From NCBI GenBank assembly GCA_017308595.1, contig JAFKER010000016.1, positions 104,636-168,635 on the forward strand: DNA of 64,000 nucleotides, given 5' to 3'. The notes beneath the pieces are model-generated. The model was not told where the DNA came from, searched no databases, and saw only the letters and a program-made list of their open reading frames with translations. Below are positions 16,666 through 25,574 of this stretch, in pieces (position 1 is the stretch's first letter; each line of letters begins with the position of its first letter). Source of the stretch: Afipia sp. GTDB lineage: Bacteria; Pseudomonadota; Alphaproteobacteria; Rhizobiales; Xanthobacteraceae. The position numbers were made by a program, and so were the translations under genes.

Positions 16666-18780
16666 TCACTCAGCCGCGTCGAGATGTTGCGGATCTTCGT
16701 CGGCGGCGGTCTCCTGATCCTCCTCGTCGGCGAGGAATTCGGGCAGCCGGCCCGCCTCGCTCTCCTGCTCTGACGCCGCATCGGGATCGAGGAGACGCAA
16801 CGGCTCCGGCAACCAACCCGAGCCATCCAGAAGTCGTTCAGCCTCCTTGGCCATGTCGGCCTTCTTCAGATGGTCGATCAGTTGCGCCGACGACTCGCCC
16901 TTGGCCTGCCGCACGGCATCCAGAATACGCGGCTTGGTAACCCGGCCGAGATAGTTGTCGACGGTCGGTCGCCAGCCGGCCTGCACCATGTCGAGCCCGA
17001 CCGCGCGCGCCAGCACATCGGCCTGGTCGAGACGCGTGCGAACGCCATGGGCGGAGACGCGACCCTGATTGTAGCGATTGGCTGGCTCATGGACGGCGTT
17101 GACCGCAAACGACGCACAGTGGGCGAACAGCGACGCCTGTGCACCACCATCGAGAGCCGTCAGCGCATCCCAGAGATCGTTCTCGCTCTTTGGCAACCGT
17201 GCCTTCCAGACCTCATGTCGCGCCTCGACTGCTTTGGCCGAGACGCTTTCCCTCAGCCCCGGAGCTTGGGCGGGAAAGTTCGGCGTGCGAAGGCTGATCT
17301 CAAGACAGCTCCCGGACGATGCGAACCGGTAAAAGGCCGTCAGCACGAAGTTATGCAGAACTGCCTGGAACGCGACCGCTGGATTTCCCGCCAACGCATC
17401 ACGCAATGTCAGTGTACGATGCGCCGTCAACTCGATGATGAGACGATCCGGCAAAGGTTTGGTCGCGTCCTCATCATCCTCCTCGGCATCAGCAGCGCCG
17501 CCTGCGACCGCGATGACCGTGCGCTGGACGGAAGGGCCCACTTCAAGACCTTCGGTCGACGACGCATCGGCGCCCTGCCCGACATCAGGATCAGTTGCCG
17601 GCACCTCGTCCTCCGGCCGGACGTAACCCCGGTCCACGGCGAGGCGTCCTTCGGAGTCGATGCTGATGAAGACACCAGCTCGGGCGATCTCCGCCGGTTC
17701 GTAAAGCATCGGCCGGTCTTCGAATGCAGCCAGGGCCGACTCGATTTCGCCGAGACGCTGATCGACCTCGTCGGGCAACTCGTCGGCATCCCGGTAGTCG
17801 ACTTCCAGCTTGGCTTGCTCGGCGTTCAGCGCATCGATGGTGGCCTGCTCCTCAGGCGAGAGATCGACGGGCTTGCCTTCGATTTGTCGTAGGCCTTGAG
17901 TGTGACCGTAGGGGAAATCTACGGCGACCGAGATCCACTTCCAGCCTTCGGCAGCAATCGTCTCAGCTTCGGCCTTGAGCTTCTCGGTTACGAGGCGGTC
18001 GAGCAAGACGACGTCCTGAAGCCAGCCGCCGTCGTCGTGCTCGAACAGATCCCGCAGAACGCCGCCACCCGCGCTCTGATAGGCATCGAGGCCCACAAAT
18101 TGGGCCCGGGGATCGGAACCGCGCACGGTGTTCTCCGTGAGCAGCCGGCGGATCTGGTATGGCTCGTCATAACCGGAGCGGCTGACATTCTCCCAGACTT
18201 GCTCCTGGCGGGCGTGATCGGCCGTGACCGAGAACGCCATGAGCTGCTCGAGGGTCATGCCGTCTTCGGCATAGACCTCATGCAGCTTTGGCGAGACCGA
18301 CGCCAGGCGCAGGCGCTGCTTGACGATTGCAGGGTTCACGAAATGACGCGCGGCAATGTCTTCCTCGCTCATGCCGAGATCGCGGAGTGTCTGGAAGGCC
18401 CTAAACTGATCAAGCGGATGCAGGCCGACCCGCTCATCGTTCTCCGCCACCGAATCGTCCTCGGCGATGCCCCCTTCACGCACAACGCACGGCACCGCCT
18501 GCGTCTTTGACATCCGCTTCTGTTTTACCAGGAGCTCGAGAGCGCGATAGCGCCTGCCGCCCGCTGGCACCTCGAACATGCCGGTCTCGTTGCCATCTGC
18601 ATCGACGACGGCCCGGACACTCAGACCTTGCAGAAGCGTACGCTGCGCGATGCTCTCGGCTAGCTGCTCGATCGAGACACCGGCCTTGACGCGGCGAACG
18701 TTCGACTGGCCGAGCACGAGCTTGTTGAAGGGAATGTCCCGAGAAGGGGACAGCGTGATCTTTTGTACGGCTTTCGTCAT
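16666..18780 (-). CDS. ParB-like N-terminal domain protein
   Basis: 704 residues. N-terminal ParB/Srx-like domain: ISPS-like RDIPFNKLVLGQSNVRRVKA, SIAQRTLLQGLSVRA and FEVPAGGRRYRALELLVKQK (residues 10-95), then a KorB/ParB-type HTH region around LRDLGMSEEDIAARHFVN. A long acidic C-terminal part ends in a Glu/Asp-rich tail. Too long for a true partition ParB; such proteins are ICE/plasmid genes of unclear role, perhaps nucleases or DNA-binding early genes. ATG 18780 has a GGAG site and begins MTKAVQKITLSPSRD; the longer frame overlaps ArdC and is not conserved. Confidence 0.88.
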   Translation of the reverse strand: MTKAVQKITLSPSRDIPFNKLVLGQSNVRRVKAGVSIEQLAESIAQRTLLQGLSVRAVVDADGNETGMFEVPAGGRRYRALELLVKQKRMSKTQAVPCVVREGGIAEDDSVAENDERVGLHPLDQFRAFQTLRDLGMSEEDIAARHFVNPAIVKQRLRLASVSPKLHEVYAEDGMTLEQLMAFSVTADHARQEQVWENVSRSGYDEPYQIRRLLTENTVRGSDPRAQFVGLDAYQSAGGGVLRDLFEHDDGGWLQDVVLLDRLVTEKLKAEAETIAAEGWKWISVAVDFPYGHTQGLRQIEGKPVDLSPEEQATIDALNAEQAKLEVDYRDADELPDEVDQRLGEIESALAAFEDRPMLYEPAEIARAGVFISIDSEGRLAVDRGYVRPEDEVPATDPDVGQGADASSTEGLEVGPSVQRTVIAVAGGAADAEEDDEDATKPLPDRLIIELTAHRTLTLRDALAGNPAVAFQAVLHNFVLTAFYRFASSGSCLEISLRTPNFPAQAPGLRESVSAKAVEARHEVWKARLPKSENDLWDALTALDGGAQASLFAHCASFAVNAVHEPANRYNQGRVSAHGVRTRLDQADVLARAVGLDMVQAGWRPTVDNYLGRVTKPRILDAVRQAKGESSAQLIDHLKKADMAKEAERLLDGSGWLPEPLRLLDPDAASEQESEAGRLPEFLADEEDQETAADEDPQHLDAAE

Positions 18781-18792
18781 TTTGGCTCTCCA

Positions 18793-18862
18793 CGACGGGT
18801 GGCCGTGAGACTCTCTCTCGGCTTCCAACCCGTCGCGAACAGCCTCCCCTCCTCTCACTCTC
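18793..18862 (-). promoter_or_regulatory. Structured leader type B upstream of the ParB-like gene
   Basis: Perfect 8-bp inverted repeat CGACGGGT (18793-18800) and ACCCGTCG (18828-18835) ends 12 bases before the start codon, so it could fold next to the ribosome site. Upstream lies CTCTCACTCTC (18852-18862). The same layout, GAGAGTGAGAG word then GACGGGTT then CCGTCG-GGAG then start, precedes ardC (19854-19924) and the truncated ardC (53796-53873). Confidence 0.55.
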
Positions 18863-18877
18863 GCGCGAGGCCAGGCA

Positions 18878-19840
18878 TCACGCCGTCTCGTGATCGGCGA
18901 CAGCCGAATCCAGCGATGCGGGCTCAATGGACCCGGGAACGAAACCGAGCAAATAGTCCGCGGCCTTGCTCGCCTGCGAGGCGGCCCGCACGATGGCGCG
19001 ATTGTCTTCACGCAGGACTTCGAGCCAGGAGCCGATATAGTCGGCATGGCGCACGGTGGGGACGATCCCTAGCGACGCGCAGCTGAACGCGGAACTCAAT
19101 TCGGCGACCAGCTCTTCGAAGGCATATTTCTTGGTACCGTAGGATCCGCTCTGGTCGCGATTGAGACGCGACGGGTGCCCAGTCGCATGACCGAGTTCAT
19201 GCAAGGCCGTACGGTGCCAGTTGATGGGTTCGAAATAGGCCTGCGGCGGCGGGACCTGAACATAGTCTTCGGCTGTTGCATAGAATGCGCGATCTCCACC
19301 GATCCGAAATGGAATTCCGCTGGCCGTGATCAGGGCATCGACCGTCGGTTCGATGAGGCCGGCCGGCGGCGGCGGCGCAGCGGTGGCAATGTCGTCGGGC
19401 AGTTGCTCGCACTGATCGGTGTTGAAAACGGTAAATCGCTTGAGGAACGGGATCGCCTGCGCGTCTTCGCCGGTCTCGGCGGCGCGGCGCTTTTCATCAT
19501 TCGGCACGAAACGATCCGCGTAGACGACGGTAGTCCCGCGCTCTCCCTTGCGAACGTGGCCGCCAAGAGAGAGTGCCTGGCGGAAAGTGAGCCAACTTTG
19601 ACCGGTAAATCCGCGTTCGATCACGACTCCCCAGAGGATGAGGATGTTCACACCACTGTATTGCCGGTTGGTCGACGCATTTTTCGGCATGGCCAGCGGC
19701 GCTTTCGCCGCGGCAGTACCCCAGGGCTGAACCCAGGGGACGCGTCCGGCCTCAAGCTCGGCGATGATCTTGTCGGTGATTTCGTTGTAGAGGTTCGCCC
19801 GGTCCTGGCCGGCGCGCGCGCAAGCATTAGGGTTTGACAT
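18878..19840 (-). CDS. ardC: ArdC-family anti-restriction protein with zincin metallopeptidase domain
   Basis: ArdC protects incoming single-stranded DNA from host restriction in conjugation. 320 residues: N-terminal ArdC ssDNA-binding domain (NLYNEITDKIIAELEAGRVP, NRQYSGVNILILWG) and C-terminal zincin domain with RTALHELGHATGHPSRL (HExxH-like, near residue 217) and YAFEELVAELSSAF supplying the third ligand Glu. A truncated second copy lies at 53.8 kb in opposite orientation. Start ATG 19840 matches the family N-terminus. Confidence 0.94.
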   Translation of the reverse strand: MSNPNACARAGQDRANLYNEITDKIIAELEAGRVPWVQPWGTAAAKAPLAMPKNASTNRQYSGVNILILWGVVIERGFTGQSWLTFRQALSLGGHVRKGERGTTVVYADRFVPNDEKRRAAETGEDAQAIPFLKRFTVFNTDQCEQLPDDIATAAPPPPAGLIEPTVDALITASGIPFRIGGDRAFYATAEDYVQVPPPQAYFEPINWHRTALHELGHATGHPSRLNRDQSGSYGTKKYAFEELVAELSSAFSCASLGIVPTVRHADYIGSWLEVLREDNRAIVRAASQASKAADYLLGFVPGSIEPASLDSAVADHETA

Positions 19841-19853
19841 CGCGGGTCTCCGC

Positions 19854-19924
19854 GACGGGCACCGCGAGCCTCTCTCGCAGATTGTAACCCGTCACGGAAA
19901 ACCAGCCTGCACTCTTACTCTCAG
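19854..19924 (-). promoter_or_regulatory. Structured leader type B upstream of ardC
   Basis: GACGGG (19854-19859) and CCCGTC (19888-19893) form an inverted repeat, with GAGAGAGGCT between and the CTGAGAGTAAGAGT word at 19911-19924. The elements line up one for one with the ParB-like leader. The remaining gap to 20411 (about 490 bases) is GC-rich with no gene that I can support. Confidence 0.55.
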
Positions 19925-20411
19925 CTTCTTGCCTTAGGCCGCAGGCCTGATCCGGCGTGCGCCAGGGGCGCATCGCCCCAAGAGAAATGGCACCCGCAGG
20001 AGCGTGAGCATAGCGACGCCGAAGGCGGCACGCGGGACCGAGTGCAGCGACGAGACCGGTTAAAAGGGCACCCGGGAACGGGGCAGTGATAACGATCGCC
20101 GCAGGCGAGCCCCTTTTCCGAGTGCCCCCGGCGAGGAGCACCAAAGCTCTGGCGCGAGGGATCGAAGCCGCAGGCCGAGACGCGGCGCGGCTCGGTTCAC
20201 GAGAGCCCGGTGCGGCCCTGGCCGCACGCGCACAACCACTAAAAGACTTGAGCGAAAGTGATGCTGGCAATCCTGCGAGAACAGCCTGGCAATTTCACAG
20301 TGGTCTCAGAACGGGCGAAAACCTTGTCCTCTGCTGACTGAGAATCCCAGCCTTGTGTTAGCAGCCGGAACAAACGGCGGACCACTAGATTCGTGTATTC
20401 GGAGTTATTCA

Positions 20412-20690
20412 ATGCTGATGACCAGTGAGCGAAGGCCGGCGATACGGACACTGCAGGGTTGGGCGATCCACGTGCTCCAGGAAGCGGGCGCCATCCGCGA
20501 ATGCGAAGAGCATGGTTGGATGCAGGACCGCGCCGATCCGCATGCACGAGAGCGAGCCTTCGATATTGCCCGTCGAGACCCGCCAGCAGACGTCTCCCGT
20601 CAAGCCGCGGAGGCCGCGCTTCACGACGTGCTCGACTCGATTGGCGATACCTGCCCAGAATGCCCCCCTGACGAGGAGGACCCGCGCTAA
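20412..20690 (+). CDS. Conserved hypothetical protein
   Basis: 92 residues, starting MLMTSERRPAIRTLQGWAIH, acidic at the C-terminus (CPPDEEDPR) with a CPEC pair near the end. GGAG lies 9 bases before the ATG at 20412. Proteins of this type occur beside NHEJ genes in rhizobia. No domain recognised. Confidence 0.7.
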   Translation: MLMTSERRPAIRTLQGWAIHVLQEAGAIRECEEHGWMQDRADPHARERAFDIARRDPPADVSRQAAEAALHDVLDSIGDTCPECPPDEEDPR

Positions 20691-20715
20691 GCACCGACGC
20701 CGACCCGTCTGCTAC

Positions 20716-20904
20716 TCAGCGGCCTAGCCGTTTCTCCACCCGCTTGCGCGCGTTGCCGACCTTTTTGACGGCCTTTTTCACCGCCGGCGCCGACTTTCCG
20801 GTCTTCTTCGCCTCGTACTGCACTTCGTAGTCCTGCCCGCCTGCCACCCGCGCCCGGTCCTGCTTTCGTCCGCGCGCCGTTTTGCTCTTCTTCGCTGCCG
20901 CCAT
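20716..20904 (-). CDS. DUF3606-like small basic protein
   Basis: 62 residues, very Lys/Arg rich: MAAAKKSKTARGRKQD then DYEVQYEAKKTGKSAPAVKK and VGNARKRVEKRLGR. The EVQYEAKKTGKS segment is the DUF3606 signature. AGGAG sits 6 bases before ATG 20904, better placed than the ATG at 20925. Probably a small nucleic-acid-binding protein; role unknown. Confidence 0.75.
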   Translation of the reverse strand: MAAAKKSKTARGRKQDRARVAGGQDYEVQYEAKKTGKSAPAVKKAVKKVGNARKRVEKRLGR

Positions 20905-21008
20905 CGGTGCCTCCTGTTGGGACATCGAAGCAACGCGACAGGGATTCGCAGGTTCCGGAACGATTCGAACTGTGCCAATTTGAATCGGCTGTAGCGTGGA
21001 GTTCTTCA

Positions 21009-21929
21009 GTGGCGTTTCAGCGTAACAAGCCGGCGGCTATCGGCGTCAAGGCGCCTTTCCCCGCCTTCATCGAACCGGCCCTGGCATCCTCGACAGAGAA
21101 AGTGCCGTCGGGAGAGCGCTGGATCCACGAAATCAAGTTCGACGGCTACCGTGTTCAGGTCCATCTGGCCAACGAGACGGCGAAGATCTCCACCCGGCGC
21201 GGCCACGATTGGACGCACCGCTTCAAGAAGGTCGCTCATGACGCCTGGCGGATCAAGGCGAACTCTGCGGTGGTGGACGGCGAGATCGTGGTGCCAGCTG
21301 CCGATGGCACGACCGACTTCTCGGTCCTGCAGAACGAGCTCAAGGGTAAGTCGAGGAGCATCGTGCTCGTGGCGTTCGATCTGCTCTATCTGAACGGCCG
21401 AGATATCCGGAAGCTACCGCTTTTTCAGCGCAAGGCCGAACTCAAGAAGATCCTGACCGGCACCGACATCCAGTTCAGCGAAAGCTTCGCGATAGACGGC
21501 CGCGAGATGTTTGCGCACGCCTGCAAGCTTGGCCTCGAAGGTGTCGTCTCGAAGGTCCGGGACGGCGCCTATCCGGCCGGACGCACGAATGACTGGGTCA
21601 AGAAGACCTGCGTGCAGCGTGAGACCCTGACTATTGCGGGTTTCGCGCTCGATGGAACGAAGTGGGACGGCATCTACGTCGGCCGGCGTAAGGGCGACGA
21701 TCTAATATACGCCGGGAAGGTGGACCATGGATTCGACAAGGCATCAGCCGCCGACCTTCAGAAGCGTCTGAAGCCGCTGATCCGCAAGACGCAGCCTTAT
21801 GCAAAGCGGATTGCGCACAAAGGAATCTGGGTCGAGCCCAAGCTGCTGGCCGAGATAGAGTACCGTGCAAAATCAGCGGAGGGAAAAGTCCGTCATCCCT
21901 TCTTCAGGGGGCTTCGGGAGGATCTGTAA
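21009..21929 (+). CDS. ligD: LigD-type ATP-dependent DNA ligase (NHEJ), copy 1
   Basis: Seals double-strand breaks with Ku. 306 residues: adenylation motif EIKFDGYRVQVH (active Lys), then VDGEIV, FDLLYLNG, GLEGVVSK and DWVKKTC, followed by the OB-fold domain ending RHPFFRGLREDL. There is no polymerase or phosphoesterase domain, so it is a stand-alone ligase part. The GTG start at 21009 (VAFQRNKPAAIGVKAPF) has GGAG 7 bases upstream and fits the family N-terminus better than the longer ATG frame from 20907. Confidence 0.9.
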   Translation: MAFQRNKPAAIGVKAPFPAFIEPALASSTEKVPSGERWIHEIKFDGYRVQVHLANETAKISTRRGHDWTHRFKKVAHDAWRIKANSAVVDGEIVVPAADGTTDFSVLQNELKGKSRSIVLVAFDLLYLNGRDIRKLPLFQRKAELKKILTGTDIQFSESFAIDGREMFAHACKLGLEGVVSKVRDGAYPAGRTNDWVKKTCVQRETLTIAGFALDGTKWDGIYVGRRKGDDLIYAGKVDHGFDKASAADLQKRLKPLIRKTQPYAKRIAHKGIWVEPKLLAEIEYRAKSAEGKVRHPFFRGLREDL

Positions 21930-22093
21930 TGGATGCCTTTGACCGCTTCTGGGAGTGGGCGGAAAAGCCGCTCGATAGTCCGCTGACGATCCCTGCGGAG
22001 CTCCATCGAGCGGTTATGGAGCTGTCTCCGGAGGACAGGCGGGACCGCGCAAAGGTCAATGAGGCCGCAGGGCGGGCGGTTTCCGACCGATAG
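21929..22093 (+). CDS. Small conserved hypothetical protein, coupled to ligase
   Basis: 54 residues: MDAFDRFWEWAEKPLDSPLT, then IPAELHRAVMELSPEDRRDR. The ATG shares a base with the ligase TAA stop (TAATG), indicating translational coupling. Proteins starting MDAFDRFWEWA are regular neighbours of ligD and ku in rhizobia. No function known. Confidence 0.8.
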   Translation: MDAFDRFWEWAEKPLDSPLTIPAELHRAVMELSPEDRRDRAKVNEAAGRAVSDR

Positions 22094-22282
22094 TTACCAG
22101 CGAGCGCCCAGTCTGAGCGCGCCCGCTCGAGACCCACCATTCAAGATTGACCTGCTTGAATTGGACAGTGTCCGAATTCGCGAAACGGAGTATGATCTGG
22201 TCATCACCGGCAAAGGCACTCTGCCCGCGGGCACCGGTGACTGAGAGACCAATCGCGCTCCCGCCTGCAGCAGGAGCCACCA

Positions 22283-22486
22283 ATGTCTCATTATTCCGAA
22301 CGTGTCATCCTTGCCCGTCACCATGTTGCCAAAGGACGTCAGATCGTCGAAAGGCAGCAACGGATGGTCCGCAAGGGTGGCGCAAACATCGCAGAAGCTC
22401 TGAAGCTCCTGGCTCTCTTTGAAGCAACGCAAAATATCTTCGAGGATGATCTGGAGCGCATCTTGCGGGAAGAGCGCAACTGCTAA
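22283..22486 (+). CDS. Small conserved hypothetical protein
   Basis: 67 residues, helical: MSHYSERVILARHHVAKGRQ, VERQQRMVRKGGANIAEALK, ending EDDLERILREERNC. AGGAG lies 7 bases before the ATG. No domain recognised; a small soluble protein in the repair block. Confidence 0.7.
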   Translation: MSHYSERVILARHHVAKGRQIVERQQRMVRKGGANIAEALKLLALFEATQNIFEDDLERILREERNC

Positions 22487-22581
22487 GGCTCGCGACTTGG
22501 CAGTTTAGAGTCTGGCAATTTCCGGTCTCGGCGGCAAATCAGGCGTCAACGCTAAGACACGAGATGGTCGCACTTTGAGAC

Positions 22582-23184
22582 CTAGCCTCGCGCGCGTCGT
22601 AACGCGACTTCCAACCGGGCCTTCTCCTTTTCCCAACGCGCTTCCTCGTCCCGCGCGCTTTCCTCAAGAACTTCGAGCTGTTGTTGAATGTCAGCGGCCT
22701 TTTCTTCGTGCTTGCGACGGGCCGCGTCCAAGGCACTTTGCGCCTTGTCGACGGCGTGCTGCCGTCGCTCACGCTCCTTCTGCCGGACGGCCTCCTCCTT
22801 GGCACGTTCGCGCTCCCGTTGCATCTGCTCCTTCTCTAAAGCAAGTGCAGCCTTCCGGTCGGCCGCATCGTCGTGGGCCCGCTTAGAAGGCTTCCGCGGT
22901 TGACGGCGGCCTGTCTTCTTTGAGCTGCCGCTGGCAAGGTCGGTAGGTAGCTCGGCATGCTCCCTGAATGGCCCGTTGGAGCCGACGGGTCTCTTCAGAA
23001 CGATGCCCGGCGCAGCCATAGTCGCCTCGATGACGTCCGGATCGTCGCTTTCCTTCGCCGCGCCCTGGTGGAAGAGATTGCTGTCAGCGCCCCAGGCTTC
23101 GAGGGCCGCTTTCATGGAGGGAGCGGCGATCGCCAGATCGAAGAAGCCCAGCGAGGTCTGATAGGTCTTCAGTTTTCTGGCCAT
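22582..23184 (-). CDS. Coiled-coil protein, TolA-like in composition
   Basis: 200 residues. The N-terminal 100 residues (MARKLKTYQTSLGFFDLAIA, MKAALEAWGADSNLFHQGAA, PGIVLKRPVGSNGPFREHAE) are conserved in rhizobia. The rest is a charged coiled coil rich in Glu, Arg and Ala (ALALEKEQMQRERERAKEEA). Often labelled TolA-like on composition only; there is no membrane anchor, so that name is not supported. ATG 23184 begins the conserved part. Confidence 0.8.
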   Translation of the reverse strand: MARKLKTYQTSLGFFDLAIAAPSMKAALEAWGADSNLFHQGAAKESDDPDVIEATMAAPGIVLKRPVGSNGPFREHAELPTDLASGSSKKTGRRQPRKPSKRAHDDAADRKAALALEKEQMQRERERAKEEAVRQKERERRQHAVDKAQSALDAARRKHEEKAADIQQQLEVLEESARDEEARWEKEKARLEVALRRARG

Positions 23185-23322
23185 CGGTCTGATCCGCCCT
23201 CGTCGATCGTCAACGTCTCGCACGCCACCATGCCTGCGGAACACGACGCGGCCCCGAAGCGTTCCCCAATCCTTGAAGGACGTCCATGCATTTCGCAACG
23301 CGCTCTTAAGGATTGGCCTTGA

Positions 23323-24270
23323 ATGAGCCGGATGTCGACCCTGCCCAAGCGCCTGCAGCCGATGCTTGCTACGCTTACCGAGGCGCCGTTCGACGACCCC
23401 AGCTGGGTTTTCGAGGACAAGTACGACGGCTTCCGGATGATCGCGGAAATCCGGCGGGGCAAAGTTGCGCTCTACAGCCGCAACGGCAAGATAATCAGCC
23501 GCAGCTATATTGAGGTCGCCAAAGCGCTGGAGGGCGTGAAGGGCGACGCCGTGATCGATGGTGAGCTTGTCGCGATCGGTAAGGATGGCGTCTCACATTT
23601 CCAGTTGCTTCAAAACGCGCTGCGCCATGAGGCGAAGCTGCTGTACTGCGCCTTCGATCTCATGTTTGAGAACGCAGCGGACTTGCGCAACCACCCCCTC
23701 CTCGAGCGGAAGAAGCGGTTGAAGGCAATACTGCCGCGCGACAAGTTGATCGCCTTCAGCCATCACCGCAAAGCGAACGGCATGAAATTCTTCGCCGAGG
23801 CCGAGCGGAAGGGTCTGGAAGGCGTCATGGCGAAGCGCGCCGACAGCGCGTATGCGTCCGGAAGCCGGACGGCGGATTGGCTGAAGATCAAGACAGCAAA
23901 GCGGCAGGAAGTGGTGATCGCGGGCTTCACGGCGCCGAGGCGTACAAGACCATACTTCGGCGCCCTGGTCCTCGCCGTGCGGGAAGACGACACATGGCGC
24001 TATATCGGACATGTTGGCACTGGCTTCAGCCACAAGGTCCTGGAAGACCTCCACGCCAAGCTCGTGAAGCTGACGATCCCGAAATCACCCTTCCCTGCCA
24101 AAGTGAAGGACGAGGCCGCCACGACCTGGGTCAAGCCCTCGTTGGTCGCCGAGGTCAAATTTGCGCAGTGGACGAGCAAGGGCGAACTGCGCCAGCCCGT
24201 CTACCTCGGGCTCAGGTCCGACAAGCGGGCGAAGGATGTCGTGCGTGAGCGAGAACGTCCGCGCAAGTAG
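23323..24270 (+). CDS. LigD-type ATP-dependent DNA ligase, copy 2
   Basis: 315 residues. Active-site motif FEDKYDGFRMIAEI (Lys), then VIDGELVAIG, YCAFDLMFENA, GLEGVMAKRADSAY and DWLKIKTAKRQEVVIAGF, with an OB-fold part ending QPVYLGLRSDK. It differs strongly from copy 1, so it is an independent paralogue. No polymerase or phosphoesterase domain. Start ATG 23323 (MSRMSTLPKRL); 23332 is possible. Confidence 0.9.
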   Translation: MSRMSTLPKRLQPMLATLTEAPFDDPSWVFEDKYDGFRMIAEIRRGKVALYSRNGKIISRSYIEVAKALEGVKGDAVIDGELVAIGKDGVSHFQLLQNALRHEAKLLYCAFDLMFENAADLRNHPLLERKKRLKAILPRDKLIAFSHHRKANGMKFFAEAERKGLEGVMAKRADSAYASGSRTADWLKIKTAKRQEVVIAGFTAPRRTRPYFGALVLAVREDDTWRYIGHVGTGFSHKVLEDLHAKLVKLTIPKSPFPAKVKDEAATTWVKPSLVAEVKFAQWTSKGELRQPVYLGLRSDKRAKDVVRERERPRK

Positions 24271-24322
24271 CTTCCCTTCGGCGAAAGCCGGCAAAAAGGA
24301 TTGATGCACTCTCCGCCGACAC

Positions 24323-24787
24323 TCACTCGCCTCCAAGGTCGTGGATTTCCGGTCGCATGCCGTCAGGCGTGAGTTCGAGCGTCGCAAACGTGATCGGCAG
24401 CTTGAAACGCCGAGGTCCCGCGCTGCCGGGATTCAGGTAGAGAATGCCACCGACCGTGTCGATCTTCGGTACGTGGGAATGCCCGGAGACGATGACGTCG
24501 AAGCCGGCGCCGAGATCGGTCTTCAGCGTCTTCAGGTCGTGCAGAACGTAGATCGACTTACCTGCCAGACGGACGAGTTTCGTGTCGGGGTAGTCGCGAG
24601 CCCACTTGCCACTGTCCACGTTTCCACGAACGGCCGTGACGGGTGCGATCCGGCGAAGCGCGTCGACGATCTCGGGGCGTCCCATGTCGCCGGCATGAAT
24701 GATGTGATCGACGCCCGTCAGGCCTCGCTCCGCCTCGGACCTCAACAGGCCGTGCGTGTCCGAAATGACTCCAATCCTGAACATCAT
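24323..24787 (-). CDS. YfcE-type metallophosphoesterase
   Basis: 154 residues with all calcineurin-like motifs: GVISDTHG (DxH), HAGDMG (GD), VRGNVD (GN), VSGHSHVPK (GHSH) and LNPGSAGPRR. Predicted phosphodiesterase or phosphatase, substrate unknown. Overlaps the Nudix gene by 4 bp and is the last gene of the ku operon. Confidence 0.88.
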   Translation of the reverse strand: MMFRIGVISDTHGLLRSEAERGLTGVDHIIHAGDMGRPEIVDALRRIAPVTAVRGNVDSGKWARDYPDTKLVRLAGKSIYVLHDLKTLKTDLGAGFDVIVSGHSHVPKIDTVGGILYLNPGSAGPRRFKLPITFATLELTPDGMRPEIHDLGGE

Positions 24788-25290
24788 TTCCCGACGCTCT
24801 CAGCCGAGATCGCCAAAAGACGATCGAGAAACTCTACCTGAGCGGACAGCATCTTGGTCCGCGCTAACTCGATATCAAACCATTCCGCGCGGTCGACTTC
24901 GGGAAAGCTCTGCCGTCGACCGCTTCGAGGCGGCCATTCGACATCGAAGGTATTGCTGGTCAGTGCTGCCGGATCAAAGTGTCCCTCGCCGCCGAATGCG
25001 ATGACGCGCTTGCCTCCTCGCTGTCGGACCTCCCCCAGCGCCTGGAGTGGACCAATCGAAGCGCTCGGGCCGAGTTCTTCGGCAAATTCTCGTTGAGCAA
25101 CGTTCTCCGGAACATCATTGGCATCGATTTCGCCCTTTGGAATGGACCAGGCGCCATCATCCTTCTCACGCCAGAACGGACCGCCGGGATGAACGAGCAG
25201 AACCTCGAGCCCCCGAGCTCCTCCCTTGCGGTATGCGAGAATGCCCGCGCTCAAGGTCGATCTCCTGGAAGTCTTTTTCACCGCAGCCAT
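24784..25290 (-). CDS. Nudix hydrolase
   Basis: 168 residues. Nudix box SIPKGEIDANDVPENVAQRE continuing FAEELG; the usual first Glu is Asp here (GX5D). Preceded by ILAYRKGGARGLEVLLVHPG. Hydrolyses nucleoside diphosphate linkages in general; a protein of this kind is regularly near ku. ATG 25290 has AGGAG 6 bases upstream; 25362 would extend into the small upstream ORF. Confidence 0.87.
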   Translation of the reverse strand: MAAVKKTSRRSTLSAGILAYRKGGARGLEVLLVHPGGPFWREKDDGAWSIPKGEIDANDVPENVAQREFAEELGPSASIGPLQALGEVRQRGGKRVIAFGGEGHFDPAALTSNTFDVEWPPRSGRRQSFPEVDRAEWFDIELARTKMLSAQVEFLDRLLAISAESVGK

Positions 25291-25297
25291 ATGGCTC

Positions 25298-25459
25298 CTA
25301 CTTTGCAGAGCAATCGAGAGCCGGCGAGCCGTCGTCCCGCCATACGGGACCGCGTTCGCCAAGCGCCTGCTTAGCTTCGTCCGCGGTCCTATGCACCGTT
25401 ACTTCGGCCTCGCGCTCGGCCGCCTTCCTGGCGCACGCACCTACCCGCCGGGTCGCCAT
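25298..25459 (-). CDS. Small protein in ku operon
   Basis: 53 residues: MATRRVGACARKAAEREAEV, then HRTADEAKQALGERGPVW. The ALGERGPVW-DDG pattern is found in small conserved rhizobial proteins. Start ATG 25459 overlaps the TAA of the preceding 36-residue ORF (TAATG), and the Nudix gene begins 7 bp after its stop. Gene packing supports translation; function unknown. Confidence 0.6.
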   Translation of the reverse strand: MATRRVGACARKAAEREAEVTVHRTADEAKQALGERGPVWRDDGSPALDCSAK

Positions 25460-25569
25460 TAGACGGCGACGAGATGATCTCGCGTGACCTCGTTGAGACG
25501 GATTTGCCATTCGCCAGAGCCTGCCACGGACGACGAAGGAGTGCCGTCCGGCGTCACCGGATGCTTCAC
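25459..25569 (-). CDS. Very small ORF directly after ku
   Basis: 36 residues from a GTG 5 bases after the Ku stop: MKHPVTPDGTPSSSVAGSG, ending RLNEVTRDHLVAV. It ends in TAATG shared with the next ORF, so five genes (ku, this, 53-aa, Nudix, phosphoesterase) run with almost no gaps. No domain known; it could also be read-through space. Confidence 0.4.
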   Translation of the reverse strand: MKHPVTPDGTPSSSVAGSGEWQIRLNEVTRDHLVAV

Positions 25570-25574
25570 GACAC

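Noticed and set aside
19827-20270. Ala/Arg-rich minus-strand ORF between ardC and the next gene
   Set aside because: Overlaps the type B leader and shows only GC-driven composition.
22059-22244. 61-aa ORF between the small ligase partner and the 67-aa protein
   Set aside because: Overlaps the coding end of the 54-aa gene and has no ribosome site; the IDLLELDSVRIRE part alone is too weak.
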